A stretch of DNA of 11,166 bases from an uncultured Ruminococcus sp. (GTDB lineage Bacteria; Bacillota; Clostridia; Oscillospirales; Acutalibacteraceae): NCBI GenBank assembly GCA_902773245.1, contig CACYDY010000265.1, positions 1 through 11,166 on the forward strand. Reading direction: 5' to 3'. Below, in pieces: positions 1-6,089 of the stretch. The stretch's first letter is position 1. Each line of letters opens with the position of its first letter. A program made the translations under genes and the position numbers. The notes under the pieces are model-generated. The model had not been told where the DNA came from. It saw nothing but the letters and a program-made list of their open reading frames with translations, and searched no databases.

Positions 1-54
1 CATAAAATCACTATTGATCTTAAATTTAAAATAATTTAGAAATGGTGATAATTT

Positions 55-786
55 ATGGCTTCTCAATCTATTCATTCCGGACACAGAAAACGAATGCGTC
101 AAAAATATCAAAAAATAGGAATAGAGAATTTTGAAGAGCATGAGATTTTGGAAATACTTTTGTACTATGCTTTGCCAATGAAGGACACAAACCAATTGGC
201 TCATTCTCTGATCAATCAATTCGGGTCTATCGCAGGTGTTCTTGATGCGCCTCATGACGTTCTTTTTAACACCGAGCTTTCGGAAAACGCAGTATTTTTG
301 CTTAAATTTCTGCCCGATCTGCTAAGTCTGTATATGAACGAAAGGTTTAATTACAATAACAAGGTTCTGACTGTAGACAAGCTGCCCGAGAAATTTATCA
401 ACAAGTTTTTAGGAAAAAATGAAGAAATAACTTATCTTCTTCTGCTCGACTCCAAGTTCAGGGAAATTTACTGCGGAATCATAAGCAAGGGTACGAAAAA
501 CGCAACCGACATGAATATACAAAAAATTTGCGAGCTTGCTGTTCATCACAAAGCAAACTATGCTATCATTGCGCACAACCACCCCAGCGGAAACGCTCTG
601 CCCTCAAATGCCGATATAGTTGCAACTACCAAGCTTTATCAGTCGTTGTTTTCAATAGGCGTACTGCTTTTAGACCATTTTGTGGTAGCGGAAAACGACT
701 GTGTTTCACTCAATGATGCTCATGTGTTCTTCAAATCTAAAGAAGAGTATCTCGAAAGCAGCTATTACAAGCACTTTTGCGGCTAA
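55..786 (+). CDS. radC: RadC-family JAMM/JAB domain protein
   Basis: A 243-residue RadC (UPF0758) family protein. The C-terminal half carries the JAMM metalloprotease-like motif: H174 and H176 within HNHPSG, followed by S184 and D187, spaced as in zinc-binding JAB domains. The later segment LLLDHFVV (about 204-211) is also typical of RadC. The N-terminal part (about 8-65, starting GHRKRMRQKY) matches the helical N-terminal domain of the family. The family was once thought to act in DNA repair, but that role was not upheld and the cellular function is unsettled; a nuclease or peptidase role is unproven. The ATG at 55 has GGTGAT (44-49) five bases upstream, a reasonable ribosome binding site. 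It stands alone, convergent with the amylase gene; its promoter and any upstream neighbour lie mostly outside the window. Family assignment is firm, function is not. Confidence 0.93.
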   Translation: MASQSIHSGHRKRMRQKYQKIGIENFEEHEILEILLYYALPMKDTNQLAHSLINQFGSIAGVLDAPHDVLFNTELSENAVFLLKFLPDLLSLYMNERFNYNNKVLTVDKLPEKFINKFLGKNEEITYLLLLDSKFREIYCGIISKGTKNATDMNIQKICELAVHHKANYAIIAHNHPSGNALPSNADIVATTKLYQSLFSIGVLLLDHFVVAENDCVSLNDAHVFFKSKEEYLESSYYKHFCG

Positions 787-827
787 TACTGTTGATGTTC
801 CAAACAATGAATATTCGGAATGACAGC

Positions 828-852
828 ATTTTTTTATTAATAATAAAAAAAT
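828..852. repeat. 25-base AT palindrome between convergent genes
   Basis: ATTTTTTTATTA, one central A, then TAATAAAAAAAT: a perfect 25-base inverted repeat. It supplies a T run on each strand next to the GC-rich hairpin that follows. On the plus strand the T run at 829-835 is preceded only by a weak imperfect stem (CTGT 789-792 with ACAG 823-826; TTCC 798-801 with GGAA 817-820), so radC termination here is possible but weakly supported. Confidence 0.5.
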
Positions 853-886
853 CGAACCCTCTGTTGGTGATCTGCCAACAGAGGGT
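840..886 (-). terminator. Rho-independent terminator of the GH13 gene
   Basis: A perfect 12-base-pair stem (856-867 with 875-886, left arm ACCCTCTGTTGG) closes a 7-base loop. Read on the minus strand the stem is followed, after TCGA, by a run of seven T (851-845). It starts 15 bases beyond the stop codon of the minus-strand amylase gene. On the plus strand the hairpin is followed only by TATTTAATTAA, so it may also help stop radC transcripts but is better suited to the minus strand. Confidence 0.88.
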
Positions 887-900
887 ATTTAATTAACTAA

Positions 901-2601
901 TCAGAAATTATTTTCAACAAACTCAAAACGGCGTACTTTATTACCGTTAACTTCTACGTTACCGGCAAATTTTCTGAGAGGACAAACGTAAATATCACCG
1001 TTATCAAAAAGCTGCTTATAAACTACAACAGGCTCTTCTGTTTCACAATCCTTTGCCACAGCGAGAACTGCGTATTCTCTGCCCTCAAAATGACGATATC
1101 TTCCGAATTCTACTCTAATAAGCTCAGGCTCGCCGTCAGCAGCCTCACCGGACTTTGAATCATCCGACACTGCCTTGGTACTTTCACTTTCAGTGTTAAC
1201 AATAGGCTTAGGAATATCGTTTTCAATCTCACTCATAAACTTGCGATAATCAAATTCACCGTTATGAAGCAGAAGCACTCTTGCCCCATTAGCCGGAATC
1301 ATAACGTTGGCATGATTGTTTTCGACTCTGTATTCGCTGCCGTCGATCAAAACATCTGTAAGAACACAGCCGCCGCTGATATTAAAATCAAGCCAATACT
1401 CGCTGTCGTTAACGTTAAGCGCAATGACTACCGTTTGATTGTCGTTGAATCTTTTATAGATAAGCTGTTCGTTTCTGATAAGAACATTCTCGTATTTTCC
1501 GCTGCTGAGCGCAGAGAATTTCTTTCGGAGCGCCGAAAGCTTTCCGATATGCGGTATCAGCTCGGTAGTTTTTACAAGCGGAGTGTCAAGATCCAGGCAC
1601 GGACGAAGCATATCGTCACTTTCACGGGTTCTTGTGCCCTCTATCGCCCATTCGCTTCCGTAATAAATCGACGGAACACCGGGCATTGTGAACAGAACAG
1701 TGTGAACATTCTTCAAGTGATTCTGATTTCTGAGTGTTGAACCGATTCTGTTTACATCATGGTTATCAAGGAAGTTGTAAAGACAAAGGTTCTGATAAAT
1801 TCCGCCGTTAGCGAACTGTCTTTGAAGCGAATGCGCTATTTCAAAGTAATTCTTGTCGTTGTGAGCAGAATAGATACCTTTATAGCATTCATAGTTGGTA
1901 ACGGAATCCATCATCTCGGGATTTGCCCAACGATTGTAGTCGCCGTGAATGATCTCGCCCATAAGCCAAAAATCGGGGTTTTTGCCCTTGCAGAAGCGGC
2001 GAAGCGTCTTGAAGAAATTCGGCTCTATGCAGTCTGCTGCGTCAAGACGAAGACCGTCGATTTTAAAATCGTTCATCCACATTTCAACGGCTCCGATAAG
2101 ATGATCCACCACAGCTTGGTTGTAAAGATTCAGCTTCACAAGATCATAGTGACCGCTCCAGCCTTCATACCAAAACGGATCGTCATAGGGCGAACGGCCG
2201 CCGAAATTCAAATTCTGAAACCAGCCGCAGTACTGTGAATTTTGACCGTATCTCTGAACGTCCTTGAATGCCCAGAAATCTCTTCCGACATGGTTGAACA
2301 CGCCGTCAAGAATTACTCTGATACCGTTTTCGTGAAGCGTGTCGCAAATTTTCTTAAAGCTTGCGTTGTCGCCAAGTCGGCAGTCTATGGTAAAATAGTC
2401 GCTGGTATCGTAGCCATGCTTTTTCGATTGAAAAACAGGCCCGAAATAAACAGCGTTAATTCCCATCTTTTTGAGATGAGGAATCCAGTCTATCACTTTA
2501 TTTAATCTGTACTCTGTTTTTCCGTCATTATACTCGGGACATCCGCAGAATCCGAGCGGATAGATATGATAGAAAACAGAATCGTTAATCCATTGGGTCA
2601 T
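901..2601 (-). CDS. Cytoplasmic GH13 alpha-amylase-family enzyme with C-terminal DUF1653
   Basis: A 566-residue alpha-glucan-acting enzyme of glycoside hydrolase family 13. All four GH13 conserved regions are present: region I DGVFNH (99-104), region II GLRLDAAD with nucleophile D187, region III GEI with acid/base E216, and region IV FLDNHD with D282 as the third catalytic carboxylate. The barrel covers about 5-360, followed by a beta-sandwich domain to about 445. There is no signal peptide, so it probably acts on imported maltodextrins or stored glycogen; neopullulanase, maltogenic and alpha-glucosidase activities cannot be told apart here. An acidic, serine-rich linker (about 455-495) leads to a DUF1653 domain (about 496-555; GRYRHFEGREY, VVYKQL and PLRKF are typical), normally a free-standing protein of around 70 residues. 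The ATG is preceded by GAAAGG at suitable distance. Transcribed alone from an AT-rich region. Confidence 0.92.
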   Translation of the reverse strand: MTQWINDSVFYHIYPLGFCGCPEYNDGKTEYRLNKVIDWIPHLKKMGINAVYFGPVFQSKKHGYDTSDYFTIDCRLGDNASFKKICDTLHENGIRVILDGVFNHVGRDFWAFKDVQRYGQNSQYCGWFQNLNFGGRSPYDDPFWYEGWSGHYDLVKLNLYNQAVVDHLIGAVEMWMNDFKIDGLRLDAADCIEPNFFKTLRRFCKGKNPDFWLMGEIIHGDYNRWANPEMMDSVTNYECYKGIYSAHNDKNYFEIAHSLQRQFANGGIYQNLCLYNFLDNHDVNRIGSTLRNQNHLKNVHTVLFTMPGVPSIYYGSEWAIEGTRTRESDDMLRPCLDLDTPLVKTTELIPHIGKLSALRKKFSALSSGKYENVLIRNEQLIYKRFNDNQTVVIALNVNDSEYWLDFNISGGCVLTDVLIDGSEYRVENNHANVMIPANGARVLLLHNGEFDYRKFMSEIENDIPKPIVNTESESTKAVSDDSKSGEAADGEPELIRVEFGRYRHFEGREYAVLAVAKDCETEEPVVVYKQLFDNGDIYVCPLRKFAGNVEVNGNKVRRFEFVENNF

Positions 2602-2670
2602 TAAAAATCAGCCTTTCAAGTATATAATCGTGCAATGCCGAACCGTGATTTTCAAACAGTCAGCTTATAT

Positions 2671-2699
2671 ATTTTACAACAAAAACGAAAAAAATGCAA
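2671..2699 (-). promoter_or_regulatory. Candidate sigma-A promoter of the GH13 gene
   Basis: On the minus strand, TTGCAT (2699-2694), a 17-base spacer and TAAAAT (2676-2671) fit a vegetative promoter with a weak -35 and good -10 box, about 70 bases ahead of the start codon. The 2602-2860 gap is otherwise very AT-rich. It contains AACTT-TTTT-AAGTT at 2731-2744 but no convincing terminator for the DUF4173 operon that ends at 2861. In such AT-rich DNA a chance match is possible. Confidence 0.4.
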
Positions 2700-2860
2700 C
2701 CTTATTTGTGTAATTTTATGTTTTTTTACAAACTTTTTTAAGTTGTTGTTGTTAAAAAAATAAAAAAATATACCAAAAAGCAGAAAATATGTGAAATTAA
2801 TTATCTCAATAAACTTTTTCAAATTTTTTTGACACCTTTACAAAGGGTATGACTTGGTCA

Positions 2861-4504
2861 TCAGTCCTCACTCATCAAGGCGGTTTTATTATCTGATTTA
2901 TACTTTTGTAAAGTCAACAAAGAGCGATACCTTGTAAAATTAAAATTATAAATATCCATATCATCAATATATTTATTGTTAAAATAGTCTTTGATCGGAT
3001 ATGTCTTAGTAAAACTATTCTGACCGTAAGTGACAACCTTCGATATTTCATTCGGTTTATAATCGGCGAATACTTCTGCTGACGACGAATCCAGATCATA
3101 CATCATCAGAACGTGACCCATCCAGCCTATCTTTCCCTCGACGTAAGCATTAATATTGTAACGGGCAATATAAGCGTCAACAGGAAGTATCGACATAGCG
3201 CAGATTACAAAAACAGCAAGCCAATAGCCGGTTTTTGTGAACGAAATTGTAAATTTGAATTGCTTGATAATAAGAACTATAAACATTAAAAACAAATAGA
3301 TCATGAACACCGACGTATACACTCTCAGAGGAGTCATTCCGTAGATATCAATATACATAGCCATTTTGACGATAGCCGTCACAATAAGACATAATGTTAA
3401 AAACGAGAAAATCACAACAAACATTCTGACCGATTTTGGCAATTCCTTTTTTCTCACCTGAACAAAAAACATTATGACGCCAATAACGCTTAGATTTATC
3501 AACGCAACAAAACACAATTCAAAAAAACCGCTCCTCGCATATTCGGAATAGTTAAAATTCGTGCTAAGAGAGCCGGCGGTTGTGAATAAATATGACACTT
3601 GTTTAATAACAAATGCTGTGTAAATCAATGTCAGCGGAGTCAAAAACGAATTGCACATGGTCGACGGCAGCACACGGTATGAAGCTTGCGCTGTTTTTGG
3701 AAGCTGTTTTTCGTTACGCATTTTGTACGCTCGTGAATATACAGCCGAAAAAATATACATACTTATTGGGATAGAAAAGCAAAACAACATTAAGTTTGAA
3801 AAGATATTTTCAAATAAAGTTCCCAGATATTCTGATATGAAATTAAGAAAATTCTCAAAGCTTTGTCCAAAATTGTGATCGGATTCCACCAATAGAACAG
3901 ACACAACAATACAAACGGGGATACTCAGCAGAAAGCCTATAACCGTTGGCATAACGTCCTTTTGGTTTTTTTTCTGTACTTCCGTTTTTATTTCCGTTTT
4001 ATGGAGCAACGCTTCAAAAAGGCTTCCGTACTGATAAAAAGGCGAACTGACAACTGATTTGAACACATTGAAAATAATTGAATTATTGTTTGATTTGTAA
4101 CTCGAATATACAAAATATAAATTGCTAAACAACACAACCCAAAAGTTTATGAATTTAACATAATCATTGTCGGTTACCACGAACAACAGCGACAAAACCA
4201 ATATTACAAAAAACAATCGCTTGTTTTCCTTTGAACCGTTCAATCCGCTTTTTCTTGAATAAAAATAATTGAAACAAGCCAATCCTATCCACATAACGCT
4301 CGTCATAAAGCCGCAGCTGTCAAAAGAATTGGTTACCACCTTGATAACAACAAAACCCAACAACAATGCCAAAACCGAAAAATACTTATCCTGCCTTGTG
4401 AAATCACGCTTTGATTTCAGACTCTGCTGATAAACGTTTTGAGTACTATAATAATTATTAGTCAGATTTGGTTCGCGCGAATTTTCAAAAGCTCTTTCTT
4501 CCAT
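2861..4504 (-). CDS. DUF4173 polytopic membrane protein
   Basis: A 547-residue integral membrane protein of unknown function. The best family match is DUF4173 (related to DUF4153): the segments EYARSGFFEL (321-330) and YGMTPLRVYTS (388-398) are hallmark-like for it. About 38 polar residues precede the first membrane segment near 42-60, and roughly ten to twelve hydrophobic segments run to about 445. A soluble tail of about 100 residues (AYIARYNINAYVEG onward) follows, probably on one face of the membrane. The open frame extends to a GTG at 4513, but that codon overlaps the ribosome binding site GAGGAG (4518-4513). The ATG at 4504 has ideal 8-base spacing, so I place the start there. It begins 5 bases after the regulator gene stops, and its ribosome binding site lies in that gene's last codons, which suggests translational coupling. 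Last gene of the operon. Confidence 0.85.
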   Translation of the reverse strand: MEERAFENSREPNLTNNYYSTQNVYQQSLKSKRDFTRQDKYFSVLALLLGFVVIKVVTNSFDSCGFMTSVMWIGLACFNYFYSRKSGLNGSKENKRLFFVILVLSLLFVVTDNDYVKFINFWVVLFSNLYFVYSSYKSNNNSIIFNVFKSVVSSPFYQYGSLFEALLHKTEIKTEVQKKNQKDVMPTVIGFLLSIPVCIVVSVLLVESDHNFGQSFENFLNFISEYLGTLFENIFSNLMLFCFSIPISMYIFSAVYSRAYKMRNEKQLPKTAQASYRVLPSTMCNSFLTPLTLIYTAFVIKQVSYLFTTAGSLSTNFNYSEYARSGFFELCFVALINLSVIGVIMFFVQVRKKELPKSVRMFVVIFSFLTLCLIVTAIVKMAMYIDIYGMTPLRVYTSVFMIYLFLMFIVLIIKQFKFTISFTKTGYWLAVFVICAMSILPVDAYIARYNINAYVEGKIGWMGHVLMMYDLDSSSAEVFADYKPNEISKVVTYGQNSFTKTYPIKDYFNNKYIDDMDIYNFNFTRYRSLLTLQKYKSDNKTALMSED

Positions 4505-4509
4505 AATAA

Positions 4510-4716
4510 TCACTCCTCAACATATTCCAAAATATCACTCGGCTGACAATCCAATGCTTTGCAGATTTTTTCTAAAGTAGAAAACCTTATCGCTTTTGCT
4601 TTGTTGTTTTTGAGAATTGATAAATTCGCCGGCGTTATCCCTATCATCTCGGCGAGTTCACCCGACGAAATTTTCCTTTTTGCCATCATAACATCTAAAT
4701 TAACTACTATCGGCAT
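4510..4716 (-). CDS. Small Xre/YozG-type HTH regulator
   Basis: A 68-residue protein that is almost entirely one Cro/CI-type helix-turn-helix DNA-binding domain. The recognition region is about 17-36 (SSGELAEMIGITPANLSILK), followed by the family-typical KAKAIRFSTLEKICKALDCQPSDILEY (about 39-65). This is the YozG-like subgroup, which often sits beside a DUF2975 membrane gene, as here. There is no ligand-binding or dimerisation domain, so the signal probably comes from its membrane partners or from its own abundance. The ATG has a strong AAGGGGG site (4730-4724) 7 bases upstream that overlaps the stop codon of the DUF2975 gene, only 12 bases away. By analogy with similar compact operons it may repress its own promoter, whose upstream inverted repeat is a candidate operator; this is inference. 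Confidence 0.92.
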   Translation of the reverse strand: MPIVVNLDVMMAKRKISSGELAEMIGITPANLSILKNNKAKAIRFSTLEKICKALDCQPSDILEYVEE

Positions 4717-4728
4717 TGCGCTTCCCCC

Positions 4729-5172
4729 TTAAACAGTGAGATCATTTTCTTCACGAATAATCACGGCCTGCTCAAAAACATTTTTCAAAACTCTCAGCAG
4801 AAGTCCCACAAACCCAAACGCTGTCACAACAACTACTGCCAAAACTCTCCAATAGATCATCACCGCTGCAAGAGCCGCTATCAAAAAACAGCAATACGAA
4901 ATTATTCTCAGGCACGTTACGTTTTTGTACTCGAAAACTTCTCCCCTCTTGATATTAACCAACAGAGAATTAAGCAAAAACAATATTATCGCCGACGGTA
5001 TCATTGCAAGATATACAAGCACAACAAACTGCACAAACACCGACTCTTTGTTTGAATACATATCATACCACCTTGCTATCTGAGGAACAAGAAACAAACA
5101 AATTACCCACACGGCAATACCGATCCTGTCTATTATCAAGGTTAACATAAGCGATTTTTTATAATGCTGCAC
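4729..5172 (-). CDS. DUF2975 membrane protein
   Basis: A 147-residue, probably four-span membrane protein of the DUF2975 family, function unknown. Hydrophobic segments lie at about 8-30, 46-67, 84-102 and 104-124. Family-typical features are the loop NIKRGEVFEYKNV between segments two and three and the C-terminal LKNVFEQAVIIREENDLTV. The open frame reaches GTG at 5181, but that codon overlaps the ribosome binding site AAAGGAG (5187-5181). The next in-frame GTG at 5172 has 8-base spacing and gives the start MQHYKKSL, which resembles family N termini better, so I use it. It is the first gene of a three-gene operon with the Xre regulator and DUF4173. DUF2975 proteins paired with YozG-type regulators are a recurrent Firmicutes arrangement; a role as membrane sensor or anti-regulator is plausible but untested as far as I know. 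Confidence 0.9.
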   Translation of the reverse strand: MQHYKKSLMLTLIIDRIGIAVWVICLFLVPQIARWYDMYSNKESVFVQFVVLVYLAMIPSAIILFLLNSLLVNIKRGEVFEYKNVTCLRIISYCCFLIAALAAVMIYWRVLAVVVVTAFGFVGLLLRVLKNVFEQAVIIREENDLTV

Positions 5173-5211
5173 ACTCAACACTCCTTTGAAAACAATATGA
5201 TCTTTAGTGAT

Positions 5212-5240
5212 ATGATAGCATATGTCTTTTTATTTGTCAA
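5212..5240 (-). promoter_or_regulatory. Sigma-A promoter of the DUF2975-Xre-DUF4173 operon
   Basis: On the minus strand, a perfect TTGACA -35 box (5240-5235), a 17-base spacer and TATCAT -10 box (5217-5212). Predicted transcription starts near 5205, giving a leader of about 30 bases before the GTG at 5172. This is one of the closest matches to the vegetative consensus in the window. Confidence 0.85.
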
Positions 5241-5248
5241 TATATTTT

Positions 5249-5263
5249 TATCGTTTTTCGATA
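5249..5263. promoter_or_regulatory. Candidate operator upstream of the operon promoter
   Basis: TATCG, five T, CGATA: a perfect 5-base inverted repeat with a 5-base spacer, ending 9 bases upstream of the -35 box. It is the clearest dyad near this promoter and could bind the operon's own Xre protein. Neighbouring ATATAT on both sides makes the surroundings low-complexity, so binding is only a suggestion. The rest of the 5182-5434 gap holds the promoter and the terminator of the P-loop gene; between about 5270 and 5380 I see nothing except a short CCGAAAATCGG dyad (5360-5370). Confidence 0.4.
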
Positions 5264-5377
5264 TATTTTTTCTGTTTTTCATATTTATAAATTACTATGT
5301 CCCTTTCAATGGGCAGTCTATCGCTTGGTTACAAATTCTTTCAGCTCTTACTTAATGTTCCGAAAATCGGTTTCAAC

Positions 5378-5409
5378 CAAAAAAATGGACACCCAAAAAG
5401 GTGTCCATT
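5378..5409 (-). terminator. Rho-independent terminator of the P-loop gene
   Basis: A perfect 10-base-pair stem (5384-5393 with 5400-5409; arms AATGGACACC and GGTGTCCATT) with a 6-base loop. On the minus strand the stem runs straight into a T tract complementary to the A run at 5379-5385. It starts 25 bases after the stop codon of the 138-residue P-loop gene and separates that gene from the next promoter downstream. Confidence 0.9.
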
Positions 5410-5434
5410 GAAATCATTCTAAATGAGTTTACGA

Positions 5435-5851
5435 TCAAAGCTCCTCAAGAGTTGCCTTAATGTCAGCCGGAAGATCATCTTTAGCAGATGAAATGAGCAG
5501 TGTAATAGTTGTATTAGCTTCGTCGGCAAGAACGTTGAGCTTATCAACAAAAGCCTTGAGAGCATCTTTGTCATCACCGGCAATCTTGAATGTTGAATCA
5601 ACAAATATATCCGTTACGTCAAAGTTGCCTGCGCAGATACCGCTGATAAAACCATAAAGCGTATCATAGCCCTTGATCTTGTAAGCGTCGGTATCAACCA
5701 AACGAGCCTTGTGAGTGAGATCATAAGTCAGCTTTGAGCCTTTCTCAAGAACAACAACGTTACCCTTTGAAGCTTCAACTGCTGCGTTAGCTTCTTCGAT
5801 CAATCTTTTGGTTTTTCCCGATCCCTTTTTTCCAATAAGTAAAGTAATCAT
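5435..5851 (-). CDS. Small P-loop NTPase-like protein, function unknown
   Basis: A 138-residue soluble protein that starts directly with a beta strand and Walker A loop, GKKGSGKT at 7-14 (G7, G12, K13, T14). The strand IFVDS (82-86), with D85, is a plausible Walker B, and TITLLISSAK (115-124) resembles the following core strand with a sensor-like serine. This is a minimal P-loop core without the helicase, kinase-lid or ABC signature motifs I would need to name a family. Such proteins are sometimes labelled PilT-like or merely ATP-binding in databases; I would not use those names. Nucleotide binding is likely, hydrolysis uncertain. A potential AAAGGA ribosome binding site lies about 11 bases ahead of the ATG. 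It is transcribed alone, bounded by a strong terminator, with the multi-hairpin element upstream between it and pgi. No partner gene is visible. Confidence 0.7.
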   Translation of the reverse strand: MITLLIGKKGSGKTKRLIEEANAAVEASKGNVVVLEKGSKLTYDLTHKARLVDTDAYKIKGYDTLYGFISGICAGNFDVTDIFVDSTFKIAGDDKDALKAFVDKLNVLADEANTTITLLISSAKDDLPADIKATLEEL

Positions 5852-5896
5852 ATCTTTACCATTCCTTTCATTTTTGATATTTGCATAAATTAATAT

Positions 5897-5909
5897 TTAG
5901 TTAAACTAA
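5897..5909. promoter_or_regulatory. 13-base palindrome upstream of the P-loop gene
   Basis: TTAGTT-A-AACTAA, a perfect inverted repeat 46 bases upstream of the P-loop start codon, in the place where a promoter would be expected. I could not find a well-spaced -35/-10 pair around it, so its role as an operator is only a possibility. Confidence 0.3.
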
Positions 5910-5950
5910 CAAGCATGAAAAATTTATCAACTATGTTTTTTATTCACCTT

Positions 5951-6080
5951 TCGCAGAGGGCTGAAATCTTGGGGTGTTTCGCTGTCTGCGGACAGCGACC
6001 AAAGGCGCTGCCTTTGGAATCTGCAAGCCTTTGAAAAGGCTTGAGCGAAACTGTAAATGGTAAACTTTTTCAGACTGCGA
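5951..6080. repeat. Multi-hairpin cloverleaf-like intergenic element
   Basis: A 130-base stretch made almost wholly of inverted repeats. Three 8-base-pair hairpins follow one another: 5979-5986/5991-5998 (TCGCTGTC, loop TGCG), 5999-6006/6010-6017 (CCAAAGGC, loop GCT) and 6024-6031/6036-6043 (CAAGCCTT, loop TGAA). An 8-base stem GTTTCGCT/AGCGAAAC (5976-5983 with 6044-6051) closes around them but competes with the first hairpin. Two more nested pairs lie outside: CTGAAA 5961-5966 with TTTCAG 6068-6073, and TCGCAG 5951-5956 with CTGCGA 6075-6080. It starts 9 bases after the pgi stop codon and is much more GC-rich than the surrounding gap. I judge it a dispersed, structured non-coding repeat (MITE-like or REP-like) of Ruminococcaceae-type genomes; that it recurs elsewhere is memory-based inference. 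It could also serve as the 3' end or terminator of pgi mRNA. Only one copy is seen here. Confidence 0.75.
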
Positions 6081-6089
6081 GTATAAATC

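Noticed and set aside
1264..2505. Three long plus-strand open frames (158, 159 and 87 codons) antisense to the GH13 gene, all in one frame
   Set aside because: They are codon-for-codon opposite the amylase frame. They stay open only because the sense gene rarely uses TTA, CTA or TCA codons. They have no recognisable domains, and the opposing gene has full catalytic motifs.
2827..2861. Possible terminator after DUF4173 (ATGAC-TTG-GTCAT and CCTTTACAAAGG)
   Set aside because: The stems have only four or five base pairs, and on the minus strand they are followed by an A run rather than a T run, so they do not fit an intrinsic terminator.
5164..5355. Plus-strand 63-codon hydrophobic open frame over the operon promoter
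   Set aside because: Its hydrophobicity comes from T-rich promoter DNA, it has no ribosome binding site, and it overlaps the promoter, the dyad and the start of the DUF2975 gene.
5951..6080. tRNA or CRISPR reading of the cloverleaf-like element
   Set aside because: The arm lengths and loops do not match a tRNA (no T-loop or anticodon-loop consensus, no CCA-proximal acceptor pattern), and there are no repeated spacers as in a CRISPR array.
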